Shown: in pieces, positions 11,768-24,000 of the stretch
Layout of the letters: each line of letters starts with the position of its first letter
How positions within the stretch are numbered: position 1 is the stretch's first letter
NCBI RefSeq assembly: GCF_000003815.2
Contig: NC_049987.1
Coordinates: forward strand, 16,195,390-16,259,389
DNA: 64,000 bases
Source of the DNA: Branchiostoma floridae
Lineage: Eukaryota; Chordata; Leptocardii; Amphioxiformes; Branchiostomatidae
Direction of reading: 5' to 3'
Made by a program: the position numbers and the translations under genes
The notes under the pieces: generated by a model
The model's database searches: none
What the model was told of the DNA's origin: nothing
What the model saw: the letters and a program-made list of their open reading frames with translations, nothing else

Positions 11768-12706
11768 CAGGGCTCGAAATGCCTTTTTCCTGCATACCTG
11801 CACTGGTGCAGGTAAAATTGAGAATTACCTGCACCAGACAAATTTTGCCTGCACCACTCTGAACTTAGGAAGTATGGCTCACGGTGACCACTTCACCGCG
11901 AACTTAAAACCACCGCGAAAATTTTTCTATTATGGTATTAGATTGCAGTCTATGGTGTTACCGCGAACTTAAATCCACCGCGAAANNNNNNNNNNNNNNN
12001 NNNNNNNNNNNNNNNNNNNNNNNNNNNNNNNNNNNNNNNNNNNNNNNNNNNNNNNNNNNNNNNNNNNNNNNNNNNNNNNNNNNNNNNNNNNNNNNNNNNN
12101 NNNNNNNNNNNNNNNNNNNNNNNNNNNNNNNNNNNNNNNNNNNNNNNNNNNNNNNNNNNNNNNNNNNNNNNNNNNNNNNNNNNNNNNNNNNNNNNNNNNN
12201 NNNNNNNNNNNNNNNNNNNNNNNNNNNNNNNNNNNNNNNNNNNNNNNNNNNNNNNNNNNNNNNNNNNNNNNNNNNNNNNNNNNNNNNNNNNNNNNNNNNN
12301 NNNNNNNNNNNNNNNNNNNNNNNNNNNNNNNNNNNNNNNNNNNNNNNNNNNNNNNNNNNNNNNNNNNNNNNNNNNNNNNNNNNNNNNNNNNNNNNNNNNN
12401 NNNNNNNNNNNNNNNNNNNNNNNNNNNNNNNNNNNNNNNNNNNNNNNNNNNNNNNNNNNNNNNNNNNNNNNNNNNNNNNNNNNNNNNNNNNNNNNNNNNN
12501 NNNNNNNNNNNNNNNNNNNNNNNNNNNNNNNNGACTGTTAACATACATAAAGTAAAAAAGAAAATAGCAATAGTTCCTGAACAATTTTAGCATGATCCAT
12601 ACTTCCTAAATTCAGAGTGGTGCAGGCAAAATATGTCTGGTGCAGGTAATTCTCAATTCTACCTGCACCAGTGCAGGTATGCAGGAAAAAGGCATTTCGA
12701 GCCCTG
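11768..12706. mobile_element. MITE with ~110-bp inverted ends, CAGGGCTCGAAAT termini (hAT-like)
   Basis: Left (11768-11880) and right (12595-12706) segments are inverted copies. The outer ends are CAGGGCTCGAAATGCC and its complement, and inner motifs include GGTGCAGGTAA. The CAGGG start suggests the hAT superfamily, but I could not find a matching 8-bp target duplication. The middle is an assembly gap, and a second small repeat with ACCGCGAACTTAAA motifs lies beside it at about 11893-11985. Confidence 0.7.
11986..12532. other. assembly gap (N)
   Basis: 547 N within the MITE at 11768-12706. Confidence 0.99.
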
Positions 12707-13106
12707 GCATATGTAAGGCTTCCTTCAGTCAATATTGACCATGGGAAACTAGAAGCATCAATGTTTTGGATTAATGTTACTCACAATTTTGGATTTTACC
12801 ATTGGAGGGACCCAGGTGGCCATGCAGTATAGCTGGCAGCTATACAGTGAGTATCAATTTCTACAGGTGCACTAGTAGAGCTATACAAAAACATTTTATG
12901 CTGACTGAAGAGACCTTCTCTCTCAAACAAGAAGAGGTGCTGCCCACATCATTGCAATGCAAGGTATCTATATATATTCAAGTAAACTAGGATTGGAAGC
13001 CTGGCCTACATGTATGTCAGGACATAGAGCTGTGGACAGGTACACAGGTTTATAAGGTACAGGTTCGGATCTGAACATGTACCTAAAAAGTTTGATCAAC
13101 TACATG

Positions 13107-13544
13107 CAGGGCTCGAAATACCACCTGCATATGCAGGTTAGTGCAGGTAAAATTGGAGCTGTGCAGGTATTTCAAGTGTCTACCTGCACCTAACCTGCAC
13201 TGGTCCATGTACTGTGGGTTTTACACATAAATGTCCTATAATGTAGCTGTGTATGGATTGTTACTAGCTGCATTAACTGTAACCACCTATAAATAATTAA
13301 GTATAAAAGAAAAATTGCAATGGTTTCTGAACACTTTTAGTATGATCCATACTTCCTAAATTCAGACTGGTGCAGGTAAAATTTGTCTNNNNNNNNNNNN
13401 NNNNNNNNNNNNNNNNNNNNNNNNNNNNNNNNNNNNNNNNNNNNNNNNNNNNNNNNNNNNNNNNNNNNNNNNNNNNNNNNNNNNNNNNCAGGTAATTTTA
13501 AATGTTAGGTACTTTGTATGCAGAAAAAAGTATTTCGAGCCCTG
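13107..13544. mobile_element. inner MITE, same family as 11768-12706
   Basis: The ends are CAGGGCTCGAAATA and its complement, and the interior shares GGTGCAGGTAA text and the ATGATCCATACTTCCTAAA segment with the 11768-12706 element. It includes a 100-N gap at 13389-13488. Confidence 0.65.
13389..13488. other. assembly gap (N)
   Basis: 100 N, a conventional unknown-length gap, inside the inner MITE. Confidence 0.99.
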
Positions 13545-13982
13545 ATATGTAAGTTATAAAAATAGCCAACTGACTGTTATGGTAATGAACTGTCATCATT
13601 GTATGATTCTATGAATATTAACATACATTGTATTTGAGCTTCATAACAAAGTTTTCTTAATTTTCAATTGCAAGCTAATAGTATAACAAATCATTAATCA
13701 AATCATCATTAATTTGGAATTGACTTATCTGTGGTCAATTTACACTTTATGTAAAACCCACTATTGATTTAGTTTGTTATAGGTACAGGAACAGGTCCGG
13801 ACCAGTACCTAGACGATTTTACAGGTACAGTACAGACTAGTACAGGTACAGATATTTAGGTCCACAGCCCTACAGGGATTATGACTGTTCTGACACTGCT
13901 TCAATATTTCTTCTTACCACATGCAATCATAGAATCAATCAACTTCAGTACATCGTGGTATCATACAAAAGTCAATTTTCCT

Positions 13983-14071
13983 AGCCTGGGTACCATCCCT
14001 ATTCTACCAGGGCTCCTTACACTCGCTACCCTAAAAAAGCCCCGGTAGAAAACGGATGGTACCCTGAGGCT
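13983..14071. repeat. short palindromic element
   Basis: Arms AGCCTGGGTACCATCC and its inverted partner (GGATGGTACCCTGAGGCT) enclose about 55 bp. It is related to the palindrome at 10868. Confidence 0.6.
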
Positions 14072-14578
14072 AAATTTTCCACCATTTCACAAAAAAGTTT
14101 CCAACCATGATGTAAACCGTACAAAGCAGCTGGAAACATGAGGTAAATTGAAAAAAAAAATAACACATTCTAAGTATATGCTAATGTTACAGAATGCCAA
14201 CATCAATTTCACGGTCAAAGAAGATGTCAAATAACAAAAAAAATTCTATTGTTCTACATTCAATACGCTATATCTGGTCATTTGTCTAACCTTCCTGGGC
14301 ACTTAGATTTCATAATAAAGTTGGCCAAACTGTTTAGTTGCACGCTCGCATCATTTTTGGGGTTCCCATAGGATGTAATCCATATTTCAACATGGCCTTA
14401 GTTCAGTTTCTGGAGGTGGCCTACACCAGCCTTGTATTGAGCAACACCATTAAAAAAATATAAAATAGAAAGATGGAAGCAGTTATTGTGTACTAGTAGC
14501 ACAATAAGTTACATTTTCAAACTGGTACTAGTAGACTTGTGTGGCACACTACTGTGCTACATTGCTTTGAACCTGAAT

Positions 14579-15626
14579 TTAAGAGTCATTGCACGAGAAA
14601 ACCAGGCAGAGGCCGGAAGATGGGGGTCGGCCAAATCGGTTCATACTTTGTATGTATGATAGGTATGTGGAACTATTAACAGCCATATACTTAAAACCCT
14701 CCAGCTATTTTCCGTTATGGCGTTCTGGGACCCCCCTCAGAGAACCTCAAAAAACCAACAATTTATGGCTGAAAATTACTCAAATTGCGATGGCTATCCT
14801 GAAAAATGTACATTAGATACGAACCTACCTTATATATTTTCATATAGCATGGGTCCTTAAGTTTTACAGATCAAAAGTTAAAGATGATACATCGAAGTTA
14901 AGAGGGTGTACTAGGGGGTTACCTGAACCACTGAAAGCAGATTTTCATCACTGTAAATTTTGGTGATTTTTAAGGCCCATTATCTGCTATACGCAGTGGC
15001 TCTGGTGAATGGTTTTACTGTTGCTAGATAGAGGAACATCTACTTATTCAAAAACAATCGTCATCTATTTGGGCCATACATAACGCGGGCCGTGAGAGGG
15101 GGGTCTTTATGGGGACTTTTCGAGTTTGGGGCTATAATAAATCGGGCAATTATATTATAATATGGGGTAAGTCACGGCAAATGTTTGTATAGTTGTTTGT
15201 AAACAATGTATAACTGTCAAAAATATTATGATTGATTAGTTATGTTAATTGGGCTCCACATGGGGGATATAAGGATACTGGAAACGGTATTTTGCCGATT
15301 TTACACGTTTTAATTATTGCTTTCTTATGTGATTAAGCTGGTACCTTCTGAAATCACTTCGTATATACCTATTTTGTAGTGCGCAACTGAAAAGGCTCTA
15401 CATGGGGGTTACCAGGACTCCACAAATGTGATACTATTTAATAAACAGGGCACATGGATGCATACCTACTTCAGAAATGTTGAAACAAGACCACAACAAA
15501 AGTCAAAATTAATGCTATTTTGGGATGGATACAAGTGCATCGTACTTTTGTTATTAATTACGCAATACAGTACATGTACAGCTATAGACAAAGTGCTGTA
15601 CACCAATGGCGTGTTAGTATACCTGG
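14579..15626 (+). repeat. long inverted repeat, left copy
   Basis: It starts with TTAAGAGTCATTGCACGAG at 14579 and matches the reverse complement of 38956-40039 over its whole length, mostly with single-base differences and small indels. I see no coding frame in it. It is AT-rich with several tracts of G or C such as GACCCCCC. No third copy is seen in the window. Confidence 0.85.
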
Positions 15627-16419
15627 TCCTGTTGATTTGTCTATGTGGATGACATGGCCAAATGGCCAAAAAGTTGCATTCATTATGAAATCAGGTGAGT
15701 TACTGTAGTCCGAAAGGAGGAACATTGACAAAACACGCAGATTATGATATACCAAACAACAGATTCTGATTTTCGTTCCTTCACATCTTCTTGTTTGTCA
15801 CTAAAATTGACTTTGGCATTCTAAGACATTGGCATACATTTGTCGATACAGTTGCAGCCTACGGCATATATTTGTTCATTTTGTAGCTGCTTTGTTTGAT
15901 ATACAATATGGTTTAATTTTTTTTCTTAATGTGAAAATGGCCAATAACTGACGTGAACACGGATGTCATCCAAAACAACTTGGCCTATAGTCATTAGTTA
16001 AAAGTAAACTCTATGGCAAACCCTTTACACATAGAGCCACATAATAAATCATACGATCGGCAAAAAACAAAAACACACAAGAAATTATACTTAAAAAAAA
16101 CTTTTAAAATGCATTCTTACAAAAAGAAAAGTTTACTTTTGTTGGACTACTGATACAATAAAGAACTAAGTTAAACCTTATCTGTAATTGCTAACAGATT
16201 CTTGTGAGACCTTAAACCTGACATACTCGTATTGCAATTGAGTAAAAAAACTCTTGAAAGCTTTTTTTTACATTTTAATTTTGTACAAATTGCGCAACCA
16301 AAACTGAAATGAGAAAAAAGGCAACTTGCACATGTGCATCTGCCAAGGATAGTCTCTAATGCCTGTATAAAAATAACTTTCCTTGTCACGGAGCCTGTAA
16401 TGCCACTGGGGGAAAGGGT
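15627..16419. other. no gene seen
   Basis: AT-rich. A faint match to the mirrored position (about 38750-38800 on the other strand, CACTTTTGTT..GTTGGA text) may be diverged inverted-repeat sequence. No exon is seen. Confidence 0.35.
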
Positions 16420-17090
16420 ATCGGATGTAGCCATATTCGAGCAGGGATATTTGCGTATTTGTAACAAATGCTAGCGAATGCAAACGGATTCGAGTTGGAT
16501 ACCTAAAATATCCGAAATTTGGATTTTTTGCATCCGGAATGAAAAGACTCAAAAATATCCCAAAATGGGATTTTCCACGGATGCGAAGTCGTTTTTTTAG
16601 GGATTTCTTTGGATACCTGGAATGATCGGATCGCAAAGAATCCCCAAACGGTATTTCCCTCGGATGCGAAGTCGTTTTTAAAAGAATTTCTTCGTATACC
16701 TGGAATGAACGGGTCCCAAAACGGCCATTGCCACCTATGCGAAGTTGTTTTCATAGGAATTTCTTCGTATATTTGTCATGGTCGGATCCTAAAGAATCCC
16801 AATACGGAATTTGCCGCGGATGCGAAGTCGTTTTTATAGGATTTTCCTCGTATATTTGTCATGGTCGGATCCTAAAGAATCCCAATACGGAATTTGCCGC
16901 GGATGCGACGTCGTTTTTAGAGGATTTTCCTTGTATATTTGGCATGGTCGGATCCTAAGAAATTCCAATACGGCATTTGCCCCGGATGTGAAGTCGTTTT
17001 TTTTAGGAATTCGTCGTATTTTTGGAATAATCGGATCCTAATTAGTTTTGAAAAAACGGCTTTTGTTGCGGATACGAAATCGCGTCTTCG
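16420..17090 (+). repeat. 83-bp subterminal tandem repeats
   Basis: The marker ATGCGAAGTCG and its variants occur at 16581, 16664, 16737, 16820, 16903, 16986 and 17072, mostly 83 bp apart. Other landmarks per unit are GGTCGGATCCTAAAG, AATACGGAATTTGCC and a T-run. A degenerate leader runs from about 16420. Because 83 is not a multiple of 3, the open frames here shift between units and are not genes. Related words (AATACGAATTTGC, GGATCC, CGGATGC) occur in opposite orientation at 37640-38480. Confidence 0.85.
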
Positions 17091-17238
17091 TTTACTTCAC
17101 ACATTCCTGAATATTAACGTTATTCTCACCTATACCTTCACCTCAGTAGGCAGATCCGACATGCCTATTGAGAAAATATTTATACTACTGTATGCCTATA
17201 AAATACATAGGAGTGAATGGATGTATGAATGATAAACC

Positions 17239-17244
17239 TTTATT
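17239..17244 (-). terminator. polyadenylation signal (AATAAA on - strand)
   Basis: TTTATT on the + strand, about 200 bp beyond the stop codon of the six-exon gene. It gives a short 3' UTR (17239-17445). Confidence 0.55.
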
Positions 17245-17445
17245 CAAAACCAAATACTAAGTGATTGAAACTACAGAAAAGAACAAAAAGAGAAAATACA
17301 ATGTGATTGATGATATGATATACTACTTGTACAATCTAATGTATGTCACAGTATGTCTCTTTGTTACCTACTCTAGCATTGTTGAACCTTTCGTTGTCTA
17401 TACATTGCCACTGATGCAATTTAACTACATATAACATCATCTCAA

Positions 17446-18072
17446 TCAGCCACTAGCCTCTTCATTCTCCTCATTTTCAAATGGACGTATTCCATCTTCC
17501 ATTTCATACTCTCCGCCTACTGACCAGTCACTTCCCTCTGACACCTCACTTTCCTCTGAGTCTGACACCTCACTTTCCTCTGACACCTCACTTTCCTCCG
17601 ATACCTCACTCTCTTCCTGTACCCCACTCACCCCACTCTCTCCCTGAACCCCACTCTCTCCCTGTACATCACTCTCTTCCTGTACCCCACTCACCCCACT
17701 CTCTCCCTGAACCCCACTCTCTCCCTGTACATCACTCTCCTCCTGTGCCTCACCCCCCTGCCCAACGTCTAGGTATTCCTTCCCTACAAAGTGTATGTCT
17801 GGCACATCTCTTTTACTAGGCTCGGTAGAGCGAATCCTTTTGTATCTAGATTGGGGGTTCTTTCTGATCACGGCTTCCACCCCTGGCTGGCATCTGTCAA
17901 TGATATCGGTGAGTCGCTTTGCCCGCCAGGATGGACGCCTGACCACCCATGTTTTCTCCTGCTCTTCGTCCGTTTCCTCATCCGACATGAGGTCAGGCTT
18001 GGCGTCGCTCAGGTACTTCAGGGATGCTGGACTCAGGATGTCCTGGCCGACCTTGACCCTGAGCTCCTTCAT
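17446..18072 (-). CDS. unknown acidic-tailed protein, exon 6 with in-frame repeats
   Basis: The terminal exon has an acceptor TTTTTTTAG directly before 18072. The Met codon there is internal, not the start. A 63-bp unit repeats in tandem at about 17612-17738, giving a repeated ESGVQGESGVSGVQ-type peptide, followed by EESEVS copies. It ends at a stop at 17446-17448. Confidence 0.75.
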   Translation of the reverse strand: MKELRVKVGQDILSPASLKYLSDAKPDLMSDEETDEEQEKTWVVRRPSWRAKRLTDIIDRCQPGVEAVIRKNPQSRYKRIRSTEPSKRDVPDIHFVGKEYLDVGQGGEAQEESDVQGESGVQGESGVSGVQEESDVQGESGVQGESGVSGVQEESEVSEESEVSEESEVSDSEESEVSEGSDWSVGGEYEMEDGIRPFENEENEEASG

Positions 18073-21000
18073 CTAAAAAAACAGAACAAATATGGTTTAG
18101 AACATTGGCATCAGAGTCATAGGCTTGGAATTGTGATAACCACAAAGTCCATCCAATCTGAGGACTATTATCAAATAATTAGCTAGAGAAAATCTAACAT
18201 TATGTTAACATTATGAGTAACAAAAATACTTTGGGGGAATATATTATCTTACGTGTTAGCAATTCTGTTTCAAAGAATGAAGTCTCTAAGTGTAATAAAT
18301 CGTTAGTTAGGAGTGGGGCTGGGTACTGGTTTGGCCAGACCGTTTTTTACCAGAACCGATTCGCAAGTTAAAAAATTTCAAGAAATCTATTGTATTTAGA
18401 CAATGTCACATCCCACTATTACTTTGGCCATGGAATTGGAAAATACCCATGAAACAAAGATGATTAGCCTACAATATATCAATATTCAATTCATTGTGTC
18501 GGTTCTAATTAAGTGAACAATAAAAATGCGCTACGAAAAAAAAACACATCAAATTTGCAAGACACAAGGTTGGTTCGTGCTATTGTGGAAAGTTCCTCAA
18601 CAATCCTCGTAAAATTTCACTCATAACGAAAAATCAGTGCTCAGAAAAAATAAGCCTGGGGGCAAACAACATTTCTTCTTTCTTGTGCATGTGTATTCAA
18701 TCCATATTTCCGAGTTTGAGGCATATCTATGTCGTATTCAAAAAAAGAAACTTCAGCGACCAACGAAAACAACAACAACAAGCAGTTATATGCATAGTGG
18801 ATGAATTGCATGGTTGCTACAAGGCGTTGTTTGGAGTTTTCGTGTGAAGTGATTGGCTAACATTGTTATATTCTTGTGTGGTTTGGTGAGAAACCACGAG
18901 ACTTGTCCGGCGATTCAAGATGGAGTTGTTGTTTTAATACGTCCGGCACAAAACCTTCTTTCTTTGGGCCACATTTCTGCCACTTAAACTCAGCCAAATG
19001 GATTGTATACATGCTCACAAGAAGGAAAGAAATATTGTATGCCCCATGGTTAATTATTCTGTTCACTGATTCTTGATTTAGATTGAAAATTTACGAAGAT
19101 GATTGAGAAATTTTCCACTCGAGCTAAGTATGTACCAACCTCAGCCTCTGTGTATATTGACGGACAGGACCAGGTCCAGACCTGAAGTCAGAACCAAAAC
19201 CTCTGGCCTGAACTGGACTTGAACCCGATCAAGCAAAAGGGTATCCACCCCTAGTCAGTAGTTAAGAATATTAAGATAACGCTTTTCCAGCTACATTATT
19301 CAATGATGGAGAGAGACGAAAATCCTTACCCTAGTCCGTCTGTTGACCCGCTTGGTCTTGTCTTGTTCTTCCGCAGACGTCCCATCCCTCTCACTCTTCT
19401 CTGCCCGCCGTATGTTGTACTGTATGTTCCTGCATGCCCCTAAAAAGAGAGTATGAATTATAATCCATGATCACATAGGAATATTCTAGTATGCATATTT
19501 TCATTCACCAATTTTCCATTTGTCTCTTGATATACATGTGTTTAGTCTTACACTGCATTATACTTCTTCAGCAGCTTTAAAACATGTCAAATATGCTTGT
19601 AAGACAACCAAGGAAGCATGTTCGAAGGAAGTGGAATGAATTAACCTAAATCAAGTGCTGAACATAAGGCAGTTTTTCTTTTTATCTGTGAAGATTCTGA
19701 TTAACTGGTTTTACCAGACTGCGCCAGACTTACTATTAGGAAACTAACTTTTGACAGACAACACCTGTGACTTACTTCTTATGGCTCTGTCGGGGTATGG
19801 GACATCACCATCCTTGATGGCCTGAGTGATGCGCCTGGTCACCTCCTGGTTGTGTTGGCCTTCCATGAACCTTTAAAAATAAAGTGTATGTTAATCCTAA
19901 AAGCATCATAGAAGTCTTTGGCATAAGGTATGGCCAGTAATGGATCATCATTCAATGCATATCCCTGCGGTGAACACCCACCGTGGTAGACCTACTTTGA
20001 ACGTGTGCATTTTTTTCAAATCTTTTCATTACTGATATCTTGTTGAAATCCATATACATGCAAGCTTATTTTAATTACAGTGTTGTGTCTGAGACACCTT
20101 TTTCACATGCTATTTGGAAGATCACAGCAATAATTTGTAATTCATAACCTTTCATAGCTAGTATGTCAAAGATTCTCTGTAAACAAGCATGACATTTTTG
20201 CAATGCAATGAAGTGTAATATCATATTTTACTTACTTTTGATCCCCACGGTAGGTCATGTCCTCCCCCAGTGCCTTGTAGATTCGCTTTGCCTCACGCTG
20301 CAAAGATCCAATGAAACAAATTTAAGTCTTGCTATCACATTTCATACATACATGTTATCTTTCCAGCTTTAAAAGGCAAAGGCAATAAATAAAATTCCCT
20401 GAAATTACATTCATCCATCATAATATTGCTTGATATAATGATAATAATAATGATAATAATAACATATACATCTGCATAAAAACACCTTTCTGATGTTATT
20501 GAACATCGAACCATCCCATCAAAAATCAAAGTTCTTGGTCCCTCTCATGCCACCAGGTATCAAGATTAAACAGTGACTTAAGTTAATGGCTCATAATGTC
20601 ATTAAGGTCATGAACTCCTTTCAGCGATGAAGGACAGTTTTTGGAATTGGAGGTCAAACTCTGTGTGCTTCACCTCGTGATGAAGATGAATGTCGCAGTG
20701 AACATGGCAGCCGAGCTGGAACTTTTGAACTTTTCAATAGCCCAGGTAAACAAATAAATTTAAAGGTGGCAAAATGGACAGCAAACATCATTCACAAAGA
20801 TTTCAAAAAATTGTGGAAAGATTGACATAACAGGTGACTATCACCTTTTCAAGATGTCAACTCCGAACATTAATAAAGGACTGCGAAAGTTTCTGCATTT
20901 TTGGTACATCCCTAATCTAAGCTTGGTACTCATTTCCCCTTAGTGAAGTGAAGTGAAGAAAGTCGTGTTAAGTGCCTTTCCCAAGGGCACAAGGTTGTTG

Positions 21001-24000
21001 ACATAGCAGGATCCGAACCTGGGACCACTTGGTCCTGAGCCAAACATTCTACTACAAACCTACCATTATATTGTCTTTGATTGTATATAATCAGGATGAG
21101 AAATTGAACAATGTTTTTCACAAGCTGTAGTGACAGGTTCCAAGTAGGCTGCCATGTTCAATGTGACATCGTGAGAGCGTATAGTCACCATTTTTTTTTA
21201 ATTACACCAATCTAATAACCTAGTGGGAAGATTCAAGAGCTGGAGGTATAATTTTGGATGGCTCAATAACATCAGAAATGTTTGTATTCCACATTGTATG
21301 TTCACTGAAAGACACTATTCTAATGTCACAGATACTAAGAAACTGTTGTAGTTTGGTGTAATATGCCTTTTAAATCTTAAATGATACCAGATTTAAAAGC
21401 TGACATTTTGAGGTTTTACTACAGATAAAACATTTGCCAAATACTAATCAGTTCAGGGACTGATTGGGCCTCCTCTCGGAGAGGCGTGACCTGAGTGAAA
21501 GGGTACAAAGAATACTTGACAAGAAGTACAAGTGTGTGTGAAGTATGAACAATGTAATAGATTTGACAAGCGAGCAAACTTACTACCAGTTCTTTAGAGG
21601 GTTTGGGGGTTCTGGGAGAAGGAGGGACGACTCGAGGGTGAGTCTGGTTCTGGTTCTGGTTCTGCTGAGTGAGCATATCCATTAGCTGTCTGGTACTCTC
21701 CCTGTTCTCCTCCTGACTGTCCTGGACATTTTTGGAGAGTGTCCTGACCTCTTTAGTTACCTGATGTAGAATCCTGGAAAACAGGCAGAGATCAACATAA
21801 AGATTGCATAGTCAGTCATACCATAGGCAATTAATATAGACAGAAGATAGGCATACAGGGCTCTAGCCAGCTAAAAATTTATATCGGTCAGCCAGTTAAT
21901 TCCTATTGTTTCGCAAACCGCGAAAAATTAACTGTTGATACTACAAAGTTTTTGAGAGAAAATAAGATGCCACGCGGACGTTTTGTAATCTAACTTTTAT
22001 ATGAACAACTTTTAAAGTCGAAACATGCGGGTCGTGTGCACGGGGAATCCCCGCGACCCCCAACAGTGCTCTTGGCAGTGCGACGGAATGAATTCATTCA
22101 TAGAAGAAATGTAGGACATAAAAACAATAAGTATAACTTTGCTTTCGTTCTGATATGAGTTTTGAGGCCATAAAATCTCCTGAGTGGCACAAATCTAGAA
22201 GATAAGCAACACTCGAAACTTGGCAGCAACAAACTCAACGGTTCAAACCGGATTTGAACCGGACAATTACGTCTTAATACTGGCGACAAGGAAATCCTCC
22301 TTACATTGTAAGAAAAATCTAACTACTAGTACAAGTAATGTTTAGATCCGATGAAAGTTAATAGAATGCACTATTCCAGGGTTTGGAAGGACTGAACTGT
22401 GGTAGTAAATGTGACATTGATAAAATAGTCACTTTCTTTCCTCAAACAACCTCTGCTTGGGGTATGATGTATGCCCCAGGCACAGATGGGGAAGGCCTGA
22501 CTTTACTGGCTATCTAGATCTAGTCCATTTCATGAATTTAAACTTTGACTTGAACTTTCAATTACATTTTATCAGAATTTTGACCACTTAATTGAGGGGC
22601 ATCGCTTTGCTGACCAGTTTATGAAAAACTCTGGCATTGACCTTGAGGGTCAAGCAGTTTGTCACAGTTTTTTTATCATTCAGCCAAGTGGACTGACTTG
22701 GCTACATGGATTTTTGAACCCAGGCATTTTTCAACTGTCACACTCATAAGGGTTACTGTAGTTTGTTATGTTTCGTGTGTGAAGAGGTGAAGGTTGTTTA
22801 CCAGAAGATGCCTGGCGGAAATATCTTTTATCTATTACTTGAGAAGTCGAGAGATCTCTAAACAACCTTACAGGAGAAAAATGAATGTATGTTTTGTGTG
22901 TTTTGTTGTCTTTTCAATCACACTTTTACATTCTGTCGGTGGTCGCAGCGTGTGGTATTTTACTTTGAAAGGAATGCACCGGAACGCGCGGGGGGGTGGG
23001 GGAGGAGAGGAGATGGCGCCCATAAACCCCCTAGTGTTTTACATATGGGGACAACACCAGAGCTATACCGACAAAGAAGGTTACGGCCACACATGTCTTT
23101 TGTCCTTTTGAAACAAGAAAACTGTTATGCAAATTTTGTTTCGACTATTGTTTCGACTTTTGACAATTCACCTCGATGCCTGGTACCAGTGGTGTAACGT
23201 TACACACAGAGCAGTCATTGTTGGATCAATTATCACCGGGTCTGCTCACCGCTTCACACCCTTTGTCTAGAACGTTTAGCAGGCAAACTTGATCAAAGGC
23301 AAGTTTGCAAAATAAAACAAACAATTCAATATTCATTTCATTCTGTTCGGCACGACTTGTGAAATAATTCATGCTTCTAAGGGTGAAAATACCAGAGTAG
23401 GGTTTTGAATAACCATCCACATGACGAGACTGAACAAATACATAATTCTTGTGAATTGGATCGGGTGAAAATGCATAAAAGTGTAAATTTCGAGAAACAG
23501 CGCTTAGAACAAATTGAAGAAAGATGAAGAAAAAAACATGCACAAAAATATCTAACGTTACTCCCGACCGTAGTCTGAATGGCCTGATGCGTTTGTATAA
23601 TCCACCTCCAAAGTTTTTCAATTATGATACATTTCAAGTTTAACAGTTCAAAAATCAAAGAAGAAAAAAAAAGTAATCTGACACCGCTACTAAAAATACT
23701 ATAACGTTATAACTTACTTCCACATGTCGTCAATGGTCGGTTTACGGCCATGGTTGTCGTTCGGCTGGTCCCGCGGGCTTCTGCTGTTTCCAGGTAGCCT
23801 CGCCCCGTTCCCGATGCCTCTCCCCGCCCCGACCCCAGCGCCACGGCCCGGCGGTGTGTTGTCGGTCGGCTGGTCCCGCGGGCTTCTGCTGTTTCCATCC
23901 AGACCGTGCCGGTCTGATGGCGTCGTTCGTGCCATCTCCGCCCCGTTCAGAGCCGGAGCGCGCGGAGACTTGTTCAGTGCGCCTTTACCTTTGCGGCCAC

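Larger units (their letters stand above)
13026..13871. mobile_element. outer MITE with AGRGCTGTGGAC ends
   Basis: The left end (about 13026-13095, AGAGCTGTGGACAGG and on) and right end (about 13785-13871, AGGTCCACAGCCCT) are inverted relatives with several GGTACAGG-type motifs. It contains the smaller element at 13107-13544, so that one inserted later. Confidence 0.55.

Noticed and set aside
16503-17232. Overlapping open frames on both strands in the 83-bp array
   Set aside because: The unit length is not a multiple of 3, so the frames jump between units; no splice sites or protein families are seen.
17481-18186. Plus-strand frames rich in Pro, His and Ser opposite the acidic gene
   Set aside because: They are mirror images of the low-complexity acidic exon on the - strand, which has the splice sites and phase support.
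23226-23658. Minus-strand frames in intron 1 of the six-exon gene
   Set aside because: AT-rich, no motif, and they would disrupt a well-phased gene model.
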